NCBI RefSeq assembly: GCF_000966285.1
Contig: NZ_KQ031391.1
Span: 4,822,383-4,886,382, forward strand
Direction: 5' to 3'
Source: Pseudofrankia sp. DC12
GTDB lineage: Bacteria; Actinomycetota; Actinomycetes; Frankiales; Frankiaceae
DNA: 64,000 nucleotides
The notes under the pieces were generated by a model, which saw nothing but the letters and a program-made list of their open reading frames with translations, did no database searches and was not told the DNA's origin. Of the stretch, positions 26,638-36,273 are shown in pieces. How positions within the stretch are numbered: the stretch's first letter is position 1; the number at the start of each line of letters is the position of its first letter. The translations under genes and the position numbers were made by a program.

Positions 26638-27113
26638 GCTGGTGCCCCTCTCACGGTGCGCGCGGTGGTGGCGCGCGGCGGATACCGCGCGCCCGTCGGC
26701 GACCTTGCAGGCCGCCGATGCTCATGGGATATGTCCGCGGCCACGCGCCAACGCGTGTGGGCAGCGGTGGGCGCCCTGGGGCGGCCGCGCCGCCGGGGCG
26801 ACGGTCATTGCGGCCGGGCCGCGATGACCGGTCCTGCGCACGGCGACATACCAGGACGCCCCCGCGCGGCCTTGATAAATATTTAGAGGTATCGACCCTG
26901 ACGATGGGACGATAGAAGTGACCCGTGTTCATGTCAACGATCAGTTTCGCCGCCGCAGTTGCAGGCCTTTGAGCTGCGGCGCAGGCTACCCGGGGCCGTC
27001 GAGCCTCGGCCGTAGGGTGCGGATGTGTCGTCGGTCAGGCCTCGACGGCGCGGGCATACGTTAATATCTTTCTGGACGCCGGGCCCGCCTGCCGCGGCGC
27101 GATGGCGCTCCCG
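26638..27113. other. Intergenic region upstream of the lipocalin-like gene
   Basis: 476 bp with no supportable gene. It holds two AT-rich islands unusual for this DNA (about 26870-26885, TTGATAAATATTTAGAGG, and 27055-27072) that may carry the promoter of the minus-strand gene. Two hairpins occur: 26802-26830 (11 of 12 bp pairing) and 26951-26981 (CGCCGCAG with CTGCGGCG). The latter could terminate the mtnA-like gene. Confidence 0.4.
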
Positions 27114-28346
27114 TCAGCGGGTGAAGGGGGAGGCGGGCAGCCGGGCGCCCTGTTCGGTGATCAGCGCGTCGACCAGGCCGGCCGGGGTCACGTCGAAGGC
27201 CGGGTTGTGGGCGCGGGCGCCCGTCGGCGCGACGCGCTGGCCCGCGATGGTCAGGACCTCTTCGTCGGGGGCCTGCTCGACCGGTGCTGCCGCGCTGCCC
27301 GTCGGCTGCTCGTCGACGTCGGACGCGCTGGCCGCGACGACGAACGGGACGCCGGCGTGCGCGCACGCGAGCGCCACGCCGAGGGTGCCGAGACTGCTGC
27401 GTACATCGCCGTTGGCGGCGATCCGGTCGGCCCCGACGATCGCGACGTGAACCAGCCCGCCGATGATCACGCCGGCGGCGGCGCCGTCCACCTGGACGCG
27501 GTAGTCGATACCCGCCTGGGCCAGCTCCCAGGCGGTGAGCCGGCTGCCCACCAGCAGCGGCCGGGCCTCGTCCACGTAGACCAGCTCCACGCGGCCGCGG
27601 GCGTGCAGCTCGCGGATCACGCCGAGGGCGGTCCCCCAGACCGCCGTGGCCGGTGCGCCGGTGTCGGAGTGGGTAAGGACGCGCAGCGGGCGGTCACCGA
27701 GCCGGGCGAGGACCCAGTCGGCGCCGTGGCGGCCGATCGCCCGGCTCGCCCGCTCGTCCGCCGTGGCGATGGCCAGCCCGACGGCCACGACGGCGTCGAG
27801 CCCTTCGTCGATCCTGGCGTACGCCGTGTCGACCCCCTGGGCGAGCGCGGTCATGGCCGGCCCGGCGGCGCGCAGCCGGCCGACCGCGGCGGTGAACGTG
27901 GAGCCGTCCCAGCCCTCGCGGCCGGCCTGGGTGATCGCGAGCGCGACGCCGTACGCGCCAACGGCCCCGAGCGCGGCGGTGCCCTGGACAGCGAGCCGTT
28001 CGACCGCGGTGACCAGGTCGTCGACCCGGTGGATCTCGACGTCGGCTGTCTGGCCGGGCAGCAGCCTCTGGTCGCGCAGCCGGATCGAGCCGCCCGTCCA
28101 CGTCACCGGCCGCGGCCCGGCGCCCACTCGGTCCGTCGCGCGGGACCGGCGCGCCGCCGGGCCGCTCGGCCGCGGCGGCACGGTCGAGGACGGCACGGTC
28201 GAGGACGGCACGGTGGTCCGGGCCGGTGCGGCCGCGCGCGGCGGCTGCGCGGGCGGGGGCGGCGGTGGCCAGCGATGCGGCGGCCGGTGCGCCGGCCGGG
28301 GCGGCCGCGGAACCTCCTCCGGTTCCGGGATCGGCGGCTGCGACAT
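27114..28346 (-). CDS. MtnA-like (eIF-2B alpha/M1Pi family) sugar-phosphate isomerase homologue with altered active site
   Basis: 410 residues; about 75 Pro-rich N-terminal residues precede the fold. The body aligns with methylthioribose-1-phosphate isomerase (methionine salvage): TWTGGSIRLRDQRLLPG, GTALGVIRELHARG, VDEARPLLVGSRLTAWEL and VGADRIAANGD are recognisable. Two active-site motifs differ. The catalytic Cys of THCN(A/T)G is replaced by Ser227 in THSDTG, and the substrate-binding VRGAPAIG is VQGTAALG. The general-acid Asp in GADRIAANGD is kept, but the usual NK after GDV is replaced. Either the reaction changed or this is a non-catalytic paralogue. No other methionine-salvage gene is near. 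The ATG at 28346 lacks a clear ribosome site. Confidence 0.8.
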   Translation of the reverse strand: MSQPPIPEPEEVPRPPRPAHRPPHRWPPPPPPAQPPRAAAPARTTVPSSTVPSSTVPPRPSGPAARRSRATDRVGAGPRPVTWTGGSIRLRDQRLLPGQTADVEIHRVDDLVTAVERLAVQGTAALGAVGAYGVALAITQAGREGWDGSTFTAAVGRLRAAGPAMTALAQGVDTAYARIDEGLDAVVAVGLAIATADERASRAIGRHGADWVLARLGDRPLRVLTHSDTGAPATAVWGTALGVIRELHARGRVELVYVDEARPLLVGSRLTAWELAQAGIDYRVQVDGAAAGVIIGGLVHVAIVGADRIAANGDVRSSLGTLGVALACAHAGVPFVVAASASDVDEQPTGSAAAPVEQAPDEEVLTIAGQRVAPTGARAHNPAFDVTPAGLVDALITEQGARLPASPFTR

Positions 28347-28939
28347 GCCGGCACTATGCGGACCTGGCCGACGGTGGGTCAAGGCGGCGGCGCCGAACAG
28401 GTGGCCTGGGTAGAACGGGTGAACCATTTCGTCCGGGCCGTGACGGGAGAGCGGGCGCCGAGCCCAGCCGGATGAGGCTGCGTCCACGTGCTGCCGGTCG
28501 TACCGCACCTTCTCCCACCGGGACGATCTCGGATCGCGCTCTGGTCTCGGCCCACCGGCCTCCCGCCGGGCTCGATCGCGCGAGGGCGCCGACCGGGAAT
28601 GCGCGCGGCCGCCACGGCCTTTAAAGAGGCGCACTGGCAGTCCTATTTGCGTGCTCCGACGCCGGCAGCGGATCGGCCTGATGACGGCGGCTTCGAGCCG
28701 TCGAGTGGCGTGACGTTGCCGACATCTGATGAGGGTGTGATGTCGGCGACAGCGCGACCGAGCTTAGGCAACCCGGCTACGGGTCGAAACTCACGCTGGT
28801 GCTCCCACCGCAACCTGCCGTTCCTGTGGGATGGTCGAGGAGAACAACGCGGAAACGAGCGCAAACTCTGGCAGACGGCGGAGCGCACTGGTCCCGGCTG
28901 GCGCCGCTGGAAGCCTCGGTACACAGGTGGAGAGGAATT
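28347..28939. other. Intergenic region upstream of ndh
   Basis: 593 bp between the divergent mtnA-like and ndh starts. The only ordered element seen is the 12-bp inverted repeat at 28715-28750. The ndh ribosome site GGAGAGG is at about 28929-28935. No gene or RNA could be recognised. Confidence 0.5.
28715..28750. promoter_or_regulatory. Inverted repeat, possible operator upstream of ndh
   Basis: GTTGCCGACATC (28715-28726) and GATGTCGGCGAC (28739-28750) form 12-bp arms with one mismatch around a 12-nt spacer, about 190 bp before the ndh start. The spacing suits a dimeric regulator with separated half sites; a leader hairpin is the alternative. Confidence 0.45.
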
Positions 28940-30481
28940 GTGACCGCGAACACTTTCGCCAACACTGACAGCCCGGCGGAGGGCGGCGTCTACCGGCACC
29001 GCGTCCTGGTCATCGGCTCCGGGTTCGGTGGGCTGTTCGCCGCTCAGGCACTGCGAAGCGCCTGGGCCGACGTCACCCTGGTCGCCAAGACCTCCCACCA
29101 TCTGTTCCAGCCGCTCCTTTACCAGGTCGCGACCGGCATCCTGTCCGAGGGCGAGATCGCACCGCCGACCCGCGAGGTGCTGCGCCGCCAGCGCAATGCC
29201 CGGGTCGTGCTCGGCGAGGTGACCAACATCGACCTCGCCGAGCGGACCGTCACGTCCGAGCTGATCGGCCGCACGACGGTGCACCACTACGACAGCCTGA
29301 TCGTCGCCGCCGGCGCCGGGCAGTCCTACTTCGGCAACGATCAGTTTGCTGAGCACGCGCCCGGCATGAAGAGCATCGACGACGCTCTGGAGCTGCGCGG
29401 CCGCATTCTCGGGATGTTCGAGCTGGCCGAGGCCTCGACCGATCCGGCCGATATCGAGCGGCTGCTCACGTTCGTCGTCGTCGGCGCGGGCCCCACCGGT
29501 GTGGAGATGGCGGGCCAGATCGCCGAGCTGGCCCACCGGACGCTGCGGCGGGATTTCCGGAACATCGATCCTCATCAGGCGCGCATTGTCCTGCTGGACG
29601 CCGCACCCGCGGTGCTTCCCGCGTTCGGGGACAAGCTCGGCGGCTATGCCGTGAAGCGGCTGGAGAAGCTGGGCGTCGACGTGCAGCTCGGCGCGATGGT
29701 CACGGACGTGGACGCGACCGGTATCGAGATCAAGGACGCCACGACCTCCCAGACCGGCTCCGCCGATGCGGCGGGAACCCCGGGCGGCAAGCGGCGGATC
29801 GAGTCGGTCTGCAAGGTATGGGCCGCGGGCGTGCAGGCCAACCCGCTCGGCAAGCAGCTGGCCGAGCAGTCGGGCGCGGGGCTTGACCGTGCCGGCCGGA
29901 TCGAGGTCGAGCCGGACCTCACGCTGCCCGGCCACCCCGAGGTGTACGTCGTCGGCGACATGATCTCGCTGAACCGGCTGCCCGGTGTCGCGCAGGTCGC
30001 GATTCAGGGTGGTCGGCACGCCGCTCGCGACATCCGGGCCCGGATCAACGGCCGGCAGTCCGGAAAGATCTTCAAGTACCACGACAAGGGGAGCATGGCG
30101 ACGATCTCGCGGTTCAGCGCGGTCGCCAGCATCGGCAGGCTGAAGCTGACCGGGTTCCTGGCCTGGCTGATGTGGCTCGCCGTCCACCTCGTCTACATCA
30201 TCGGCTTCAAGCACCGGGTCACGACGCTGCTGCACTGGGCGGTCAGCTTCGTCGGCCGGGGCCGCTCGGAGCGGACCGTCACCCATCAGCAGATCTTCGC
30301 CCGGACCGCTATCAGCCGGCTGGGTGAGAACTTCGCGCCGACGCTGCCGCCGAGCCCGGATGGGCGCCCGTCCTGGAGCGGGAACGTCAGCGCTCTCGTT
30401 CCCAGGCCGGCAGAGGCTCCCGGGCAGACGGAGCCCGCGGACGCCAAGGAGCCTGAACCAGCGGCTTCCAGCGCGGTCTGA
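28940..30481 (+). CDS. ndh: Type II NADH dehydrogenase (NDH-2)
   Basis: 513 residues. A single-subunit flavoprotein that passes electrons from NADH to menaquinone without pumping protons. The first dinucleotide motif GSGFGGLFAAQAL binds FAD, the second VVVGAGPTGVEMAGQ binds NADH, and the late GDMISLNRLPGVAQVAIQGG is the usual FAD/quinone region. A C-terminal hydrophobic segment (GFLAWLMWLAVHLVYIIGF) is the membrane-attachment region of actinobacterial NDH-2. The C-terminal tail of some 50 residues is Pro/Glu-rich. GTG at 28940 is set by GGAGAGG just upstream. A strong hairpin at 30501-30546 follows. Confidence 0.92.
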   Translation: MTANTFANTDSPAEGGVYRHRVLVIGSGFGGLFAAQALRSAWADVTLVAKTSHHLFQPLLYQVATGILSEGEIAPPTREVLRRQRNARVVLGEVTNIDLAERTVTSELIGRTTVHHYDSLIVAAGAGQSYFGNDQFAEHAPGMKSIDDALELRGRILGMFELAEASTDPADIERLLTFVVVGAGPTGVEMAGQIAELAHRTLRRDFRNIDPHQARIVLLDAAPAVLPAFGDKLGGYAVKRLEKLGVDVQLGAMVTDVDATGIEIKDATTSQTGSADAAGTPGGKRRIESVCKVWAAGVQANPLGKQLAEQSGAGLDRAGRIEVEPDLTLPGHPEVYVVGDMISLNRLPGVAQVAIQGGRHAARDIRARINGRQSGKIFKYHDKGSMATISRFSAVASIGRLKLTGFLAWLMWLAVHLVYIIGFKHRVTTLLHWAVSFVGRGRSERTVTHQQIFARTAISRLGENFAPTLPPSPDGRPSWSGNVSALVPRPAEAPGQTEPADAKEPEPAASSAV

Positions 30482-30500
30482 GCTTTCACCTCGACTCGAT

Positions 30501-30546
30501 CCGGCGCGGACCTCGCGGGGCATGGCACCCGCGAGGCCCGCGCCGG
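30501..30546 (+). terminator. Strong hairpin after ndh
   Basis: 19-bp arms (30501-30519 and 30528-30546) pair at 18 of 19 positions with an 8-nt loop, 20 bp after the ndh stop codon. Confidence 0.8.
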
Positions 30547-30815
30547 TCGTCGTCTGACCCGGAGGCGGTCGACTCTCGCGCTGACGAAGAGCGCCACGGG
30601 ACGGACCCGGATAATGCCTTGACCCCTTTCGGCTGGGGCGCGACGCTCGCCAACGCGGGAATACCCGGCAGCGTGGGTTCGCTGCGCCATGGGGTGTTAT
30701 GTGCCCCTGGTCGCGGTCGGCGCCGGCCGCGAACCGGTTGCCGTATGAGACCGTCTGTAGGCGGAGAGACCCGAACTGGAACCGCCGCATCCCCGAATCG
30801 GAGAGCCTCGTCGCC
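30547..30815 (+). other. Leader region of hrpA
   Basis: Non-coding stretch after the ndh terminator. An ATG at 30699 is in frame with hrpA and would add 39 residues, but the GTG at 30816 has GGAGAG ten bases upstream and is preferred. No promoter sequence is convincing. Confidence 0.4.
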
Positions 30816-33800
30816 GTGACCTCGTCGCCAGCCGTGCAGCCGACCGGCTCGCCGGTCGTCGCCGCCGGCGAGCCTGGTGGCTCCGGCGACGCGGCAGGCC
30901 GGGTGGACTTCCCGAACCGGCCGGCCGCTGGCGGCCGCAAGCCGGCCGAGGGCTCCGGGCGGCCGAACCGCAAGCGTCGGCCCGGGCGCTCCGGCGGCGA
31001 GGCCGGCGCGGCACGCGGGCCCGCGGCGCGGCGGGAGCGGGACGGTGGACGGCCCGTCGAGCTGCACGTCGCCGAGCGTGCGGAGCTCGCCGGCCTCTCG
31101 GCTCGGCTGCCCGCGCTGATGCTGCGCGACGGGCACCGGCTGGCGCGCCGACTGGACGCGATCCGCCACGACGCCGACGCCGAGGCGCGGGCGTGCGCGA
31201 TCCACGCGGTCACCGACGAGGTCGAGACCGCCGAGATTCGGGTCGCGTTGCGCCGGGACGCGGTGCCCACGTTGAAATACCCGGCCGAGCTACCGGTGAG
31301 CCAGCGCAAGGACGAGATTCTCGCGGCTATCCGGGACAACCAGGTCGTCATCGTGGCCGGTGAGACCGGCTCGGGAAAGACGACGCAGATCCCGAAGATC
31401 TGCCTTGAGCTCGGCCGTGGGGTCACCGGAATGATCGGGCATACGCAGCCGCGCCGGCTGGCCGCCCGGACTGTTGCCGACCGGATCGCCGAGGAGACCG
31501 GTGCGGAGGGCCTGGGCGGGATCGTCGGCTACCAGGTGCGGTTCACCGACCAGGTCGGCGAGGACACCCTGGTCAAGCTGATGACCGACGGCATTCTGCT
31601 CGCCGAGCTCGGCACCGACCGGCTGCTCCGCCAGTACGACACGCTGATCATCGACGAGGCGCACGAGCGCAGCCTCAACATCGACTTCATTCTCGGGTAT
31701 CTGCGCCGGATCCTGCCGCGCAGGCCCGACCTGAAGGTCGTCATCACGTCGGCGACGATCGAGACCGAGCGGTTCTCCCGGCATTTCGGCGGCGCGCCGA
31801 TCATCGAGGTGTCGGGGCGGACCTACCCGGTCGAGGTCCGCTACCGGCCGGTCGTCGACCCCGACGACCCGGAGGCCGATCCGGACCGGGATGTCGTCAC
31901 CGCGATCTGTGACGCCGTCGACGAACTGTCGGTCGGAGGGCCGGGCGACGTCCTGGTCTTCCTCTCCGGTGAGCGAGAGATCCGGGACGCCGCGGACGCC
32001 CTGGCCCGCCGGCCGAGCAAGGAGCTGCTGCCGCGCGAGATCCTCCCGTTGTACGCGCGGCTGTCCGCGGCCGAACAGCACCGGGTCTTCCAGCCGCATC
32101 CTGGCCGCCGGATCGTTCTCGCGACGAACGTCGCCGAGACCTCGCTGACCGTTCCCGGCATCAAGTACGTGGTCGACGCGGGCACGGCGCGGATCTCCCG
32201 GTACAGCCACCGGCTCAAGGTTCAGCGGCTGCCGATCGAGCCGGTGTCGCGGGCCTCGGCGAACCAGCGGGCCGGCCGGTGCGGACGGACGTCCGACGGC
32301 ATCTGCATCCGGCTCTATGCCGAAGACGACTTCGAGGCGCGGCTCGAGTACACCGACCCGGAGATCCTGCGCACCAACCTCGCCTCGGTGATCCTCTCGA
32401 TGGCGTCCCTCGGGCTCGGCGAGGTGGCCGACTACCCGTTCCTCGACCCCCCCGACCCGCGCCAGGTCACCGACGGTCTGGCGCTGCTGCACGAGCTCGG
32501 CGCCTTCGAGGACGTCCGCCCCCGTCGGGCCCCGGCCGAGGCCGCGCCTGTTGCGGCGCCTGTTGCCGCGGCTGGCGCTGTCGGCCTGGCTGCTCCGGCC
32601 GGCCCGGCGGCCGCCGGGCCGGCCGGAGCAGCCGAGGACCGGACGCCGCGCCTGACGCCGCTCGGGCGCCGGCTCGCCCGGCTGCCGATCGACCCGCGGC
32701 TCGCGCGGATGATCCTGGCCGCCGAGGAGCAGGGCGCGCTCGCGGAGGTGCTGGTCATCGCGGCGGCGCTCGCGGTCGGCGACGTCCGCGAGCGCCCGGC
32801 GGACGCCCAGCAGGCCGCGACCGAGAGACACGCGCGGTTCACCGAGCCGACGTCGGACTTCCTCGGCTACCTCAACCTCTGGACCTATCTGCGGGAAAGG
32901 GCCGCCGAGCTGAGCTCGAACCAGTTCCGTCGGATGTGCCGCGCCGAGTACCTGCACTACCTGCGCGTCCGGGAGTGGCAGGACGTCCACAGCCAGCTGC
33001 GCCAGGCGGCCCGTTCCCTCGGCCTGTCCACCAACGCGACCCCGGCGAGCCCGCAGCAGGTGCACACCGCGCTGCTCACCGGACTGCTCTCGCACATCGG
33101 CCTCTTCGACCCCGAGAAACGCGACTACGCGGGTGCCCGTGGCGCCCGGTTCGCGGTCTTCCCCGGCTCCGCGTTGTTCAAGAAGCCGCCGCGCTGGGTC
33201 GTCGCCGCCGAACTGGTCGAGACCTCCCGGTTGTGGGGCCGCGTCGCGGCGAAGATCGAGCCCGAATGGGTCGAGCCGCTGGCCGGGCACCTGATCCGCC
33301 GGTCGCACACCGAGCCGCACTGGTCGCGCCGCGCCGCCGCCGTGCTCGCCACCGAGAAGGTGACGCTGTACGGCGTACCGATCGTCGCGGCCCGGTCGGT
33401 GACCTACGGCGCCCTCGACCCGCCATTGTGCCGTGAGCTGTTCATCCGGCATGCCCTCGTCGAGGGCGACTGGGAGACGAAGCACGCGTTCTTCGTCGAG
33501 AACAGCCGGCTGCTCGTGGACGCCGCGGACCTGGAGCACCGCGCCCGGCGCCGTGACATCGTCGTCGACGACCAGACGGTCTTCGACTTCTACGACGCGC
33601 GGATTCCGGCGGACGTCGTCTCCGGCCGCCATTTCGACGCCTGGTGGAAGAAGACCCGTCCGCAGACGCCCGGCCTGCTCACGTTCGACCCGGCGATGCT
33701 GGTCTCGGAGACGGCCAAGGGCGTGCGGGCCGAGGACTTCCCGGACACGTGGCCGGCCGGCCGCGACGGCGAGCACAGCGTCGGGCTGACGTACCAGTTC

Positions 33801-35330
33801 GAGCCCGGGTCGGCCGCCGACGGCGTGACCGCGCACATTCCGCTCGCCATCCTCAACCAGGTCGAGCCGGACGGCTTCGACTGGCAGGTGCCCGGACTGC
33901 GCGAGGATCTCGTCACGGAGCTGATCAGGTCGCTCCCGAAGGCCCTGCGGCGCAGCTACGTGCCCGCGCCGAACTACGCCCGCGCGGTGCTGGGGCGGGT
34001 CGGCCCCGCCGACGGCCCGTTGCTGGCCGTCCTCGAGCGTGAGCTCAACCGGATCGGTGGCGGCACGACCGTGTCCCGCGCCGACCTGGATCTCAGCCGG
34101 CTTCCGCCGCACCTGCGCATCACCTTCCGCGTCTACGACGGCACCGGCGGCCGGACGGACCGGAGGGACGGACACGCCGGCCGGGACGGTGACGGCGCGG
34201 ACCGGCGGGAGAAGCCGTCCGAGTCGGCACGGCGGACGCTTGCCGAGGGCAAGGACCTCGACGAGCTGAAACGCCGGCTCGCCCCCAAGCTGACCGCGGC
34301 GGTGTCGGCGGCCGGCGGCAACCTGGAACGCACCGGCCTGACCGGCTGGGGCGACCTCGGGACGATCCCGCGCACCGTCGAGCGCAGGTCGGGCCGCCAC
34401 CAGGTCCGTGGCTATCCGGCGCTGGTGGCCGAGCCCGCCGGTGTGGCGCTGCGGGTGCTGGCGACCGAGGCGGACCAGGCCCGCGCCCACCCGCTCGGCA
34501 CCCGCGCGCTGCTGCTCGCCTCCGTCGCGTCCCCGATCCGGTACATCAACACGCAGCTGTCCAACGCGGCCAAGCTGGCGCTGCGCCACCACCCGCACGA
34601 GAGCGTCGGCGCGCTGCTCGACGACGCCGTCGCGGCGGCGGCCGACGCGCTCATCGACGAGTCCGGCGGCCCGGTCTGGGACGAGGCCGGCTTCGAGCGC
34701 CTTCGCGACGAGGTGCGGGCCGAGCTGCCCGAGCGCTCCCTGGCCGTCGTCCGGGCCGCCGAACGTGTGTTGACACTCGCGCACGACGTCGAGACCCGGA
34801 TCGACGCGTTGACGGGTCGTCCGACGGCCGGCCGGGCGCCAGGGCGTCCGGCGCAGCTGACCGACCTGAGATCGCTGGGCTCCGCGTTCGCCGCGGCCCA
34901 GGGCGCGAAGACCCAGGGGGCAAAGGCCGGTGGCGCCGCCAAGCTGAGCCCCGCGCTCACGGCGAGCGTCGAGGACCTGCGCCGCCAGCTCGCCGAACTG
35001 GTCCACCCCGGCTTTCTCGCCGGTACCGGCGCCGACCGTCTCGACGACCTGGCCCGCTACCTCAGCGGCGCCCTGCGCCGCCTCGACCGGCTCCCGGCCG
35101 ACGCCACCGCCGAGCAGCCGAAACTCGCCAAGATCACCAGGGTCCGGGACGCCTACGACGAGCTGTCGGCCGATCTTCTCCCGCCCGGCGTCCCACCAGG
35201 ACCGGACCTGCTGCGGATCCGCTGGATGATCGAGGAGCTGCGGATCAGCCTCTTCGCCCAGACCCTCCGCACGCCGTACCCGGTCTCGGAGGAGCGCCTC
35301 TACCGGGTCATGGACGAGCTCGCCCCCTGA
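30816..35330 (+). CDS. hrpA: ATP-dependent RNA helicase HrpA (DEAH box)
   Basis: About 1504 residues. DEAH-box RNA helicase. The first 160 or so residues are low complexity (Pro, Gly, Arg, Ala). The helicase core has Walker A GETGSGKTTQIPK, DEAHERSLN (motif II), SATIE (motif III), TNVAETSLTVPGI and QRAGRCGRTSDG (motif VI). The helicase-associated and OB-fold regions follow, with an Ala-rich insert in the winged-helix part and the long HrpA-specific C-terminal domain. It is larger than typical bacterial HrpA (about 1300) because of the N-terminal tail and inserts. It acts in RNA metabolism; in E. coli HrpA has been linked to rescue of stalled ribosomes. The gene stands alone. Confidence 0.93.
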   Translation: MTSSPAVQPTGSPVVAAGEPGGSGDAAGRVDFPNRPAAGGRKPAEGSGRPNRKRRPGRSGGEAGAARGPAARRERDGGRPVELHVAERAELAGLSARLPALMLRDGHRLARRLDAIRHDADAEARACAIHAVTDEVETAEIRVALRRDAVPTLKYPAELPVSQRKDEILAAIRDNQVVIVAGETGSGKTTQIPKICLELGRGVTGMIGHTQPRRLAARTVADRIAEETGAEGLGGIVGYQVRFTDQVGEDTLVKLMTDGILLAELGTDRLLRQYDTLIIDEAHERSLNIDFILGYLRRILPRRPDLKVVITSATIETERFSRHFGGAPIIEVSGRTYPVEVRYRPVVDPDDPEADPDRDVVTAICDAVDELSVGGPGDVLVFLSGEREIRDAADALARRPSKELLPREILPLYARLSAAEQHRVFQPHPGRRIVLATNVAETSLTVPGIKYVVDAGTARISRYSHRLKVQRLPIEPVSRASANQRAGRCGRTSDGICIRLYAEDDFEARLEYTDPEILRTNLASVILSMASLGLGEVADYPFLDPPDPRQVTDGLALLHELGAFEDVRPRRAPAEAAPVAAPVAAAGAVGLAAPAGPAAAGPAGAAEDRTPRLTPLGRRLARLPIDPRLARMILAAEEQGALAEVLVIAAALAVGDVRERPADAQQAATERHARFTEPTSDFLGYLNLWTYLRERAAELSSNQFRRMCRAEYLHYLRVREWQDVHSQLRQAARSLGLSTNATPASPQQVHTALLTGLLSHIGLFDPEKRDYAGARGARFAVFPGSALFKKPPRWVVAAELVETSRLWGRVAAKIEPEWVEPLAGHLIRRSHTEPHWSRRAAAVLATEKVTLYGVPIVAARSVTYGALDPPLCRELFIRHALVEGDWETKHAFFVENSRLLVDAADLEHRARRRDIVVDDQTVFDFYDARIPADVVSGRHFDAWWKKTRPQTPGLLTFDPAMLVSETAKGVRAEDFPDTWPAGRDGEHSVGLTYQFEPGSAADGVTAHIPLAILNQVEPDGFDWQVPGLREDLVTELIRSLPKALRRSYVPAPNYARAVLGRVGPADGPLLAVLERELNRIGGGTTVSRADLDLSRLPPHLRITFRVYDGTGGRTDRRDGHAGRDGDGADRREKPSESARRTLAEGKDLDELKRRLAPKLTAAVSAAGGNLERTGLTGWGDLGTIPRTVERRSGRHQVRGYPALVAEPAGVALRVLATEADQARAHPLGTRALLLASVASPIRYINTQLSNAAKLALRHHPHESVGALLDDAVAAAADALIDESGGPVWDEAGFERLRDEVRAELPERSLAVVRAAERVLTLAHDVETRIDALTGRPTAGRAPGRPAQLTDLRSLGSAFAAAQGAKTQGAKAGGAAKLSPALTASVEDLRRQLAELVHPGFLAGTGADRLDDLARYLSGALRRLDRLPADATAEQPKLAKITRVRDAYDELSADLLPPGVPPGPDLLRIRWMIEELRISLFAQTLRTPYPVSEERLYRVMDELAP

Positions 35331-35437
35331 CCGGGCCTCGGCGCCTGGCGGCCGGTGGTGCTGTCCGACGCGTAACTCGTGCCGCCCACCCAGATGGTCG
35401 GTAACGTCCCGGACCGGCGTCTACCCGGGAGGTACTG

Positions 35438-36247
35438 GTGCCGACGGCGACCGTGAACGGGATCGCGATCTACTTCGAGCGGCGCGGCGAAGGGCCGCGG
35501 TTGCTGTTCGTCAACGGGTCAGGCGCGACCCTCGAACGGATGGGGCCGTTGCTGGACATCCTGGCGACCCAGTTCGATCTGCTGGCGCATGACCAGCGCG
35601 GCCTCGGCAGGACGGCGATACCCGCGGAGCCCTACTCGATGGCCGACTACGCGGCGGACATCGCCGGGCTGCTCGACCACGTCGGGTGGGATCGGTGCCG
35701 GGTCATGGGCCTCAGCTTCGGTGGGATGGTCGCCCAGGAGTTCGCGGTGACCTGGCCCGGTCGGGTCGAGCAGCTGGCGCTACTGTGCACGTCGCCCGGT
35801 GGCGCGGGCGGATCATCGTACCCGCTGCACGAGCTTGAGCAGCTCGGCCCGGACGAGCGGGCCGCGCTGGCCTCCCGGCTGGTCGACAGCCGGTTCACCC
35901 CGGAGTGGCTGGCCGATCATCCGGCCGACCGGATGATGGTGGCGGGCCTCGCGGGCGGGGCGAGCGCCGGCCTGACGGACAAGCAGCGCCGAGGCGCGGC
36001 CGCGCAGCTGGACGCGCGCCGCTTCCACGACGTCTTCGGCCGCCTCGACCGGATCACCTGCCCCACCCTGGTCGGGGCCGGCCGGTACGACGCCATCGCG
36101 CCCGTCGCCAACAGCGAGGCGATCGTCTCCCGCATCCCCGACGCCGAGCTGCGCGTCTACGAGGGCGGACACGCCTTCTTCGGGCAGGACCCGAAGGCGA
36201 TTCCCGAAACCTTCGACTTCCTGCGGGGCGACTCGGCAGCCGGCTGA
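35438..36247 (+). CDS. Alpha/beta-fold hydrolase
   Basis: 269 residues. Ser nucleophile in GLSFGG (near 95), Asp in GAGRYDAIAP, and His in EGGHAFFG near the end make a complete catalytic triad; NGSGATLE supplies the oxyanion region. The overall pattern resembles 3-oxoadipate enol-lactonase/haloalkane-type hydrolases, but substrate assignment is not possible. GTG at 35438 follows GGGAGG at 6 nt. It ends 26 bp from the convergent dehydrogenase gene. Confidence 0.9.
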   Translation: MPTATVNGIAIYFERRGEGPRLLFVNGSGATLERMGPLLDILATQFDLLAHDQRGLGRTAIPAEPYSMADYAADIAGLLDHVGWDRCRVMGLSFGGMVAQEFAVTWPGRVEQLALLCTSPGGAGGSSYPLHELEQLGPDERAALASRLVDSRFTPEWLADHPADRMMVAGLAGGASAGLTDKQRRGAAAQLDARRFHDVFGRLDRITCPTLVGAGRYDAIAPVANSEAIVSRIPDAELRVYEGGHAFFGQDPKAIPETFDFLRGDSAAG

Positions 36248-36273
36248 GCCGGACCGCTGCCGGAGGCCCGGCG

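Noticed and set aside
26651-26932. Possible small ORF upstream of the lipocalin-like gene
   Set aside because: Unusual codons, no ribosome site, no similarity; it overlaps the likely promoter region.
28643-31426. Long minus-strand frame opposite ndh and the hrpA start
   Set aside because: It spans a terminator and two real genes of the other strand; low-complexity product.
31290-35006. Very long open frame antisense to hrpA (over 1200 codons)
   Set aside because: High GC makes antisense frames open; its product is Arg/Gly/Asp/Val-rich without domains, and the plus-strand product is a complete helicase.
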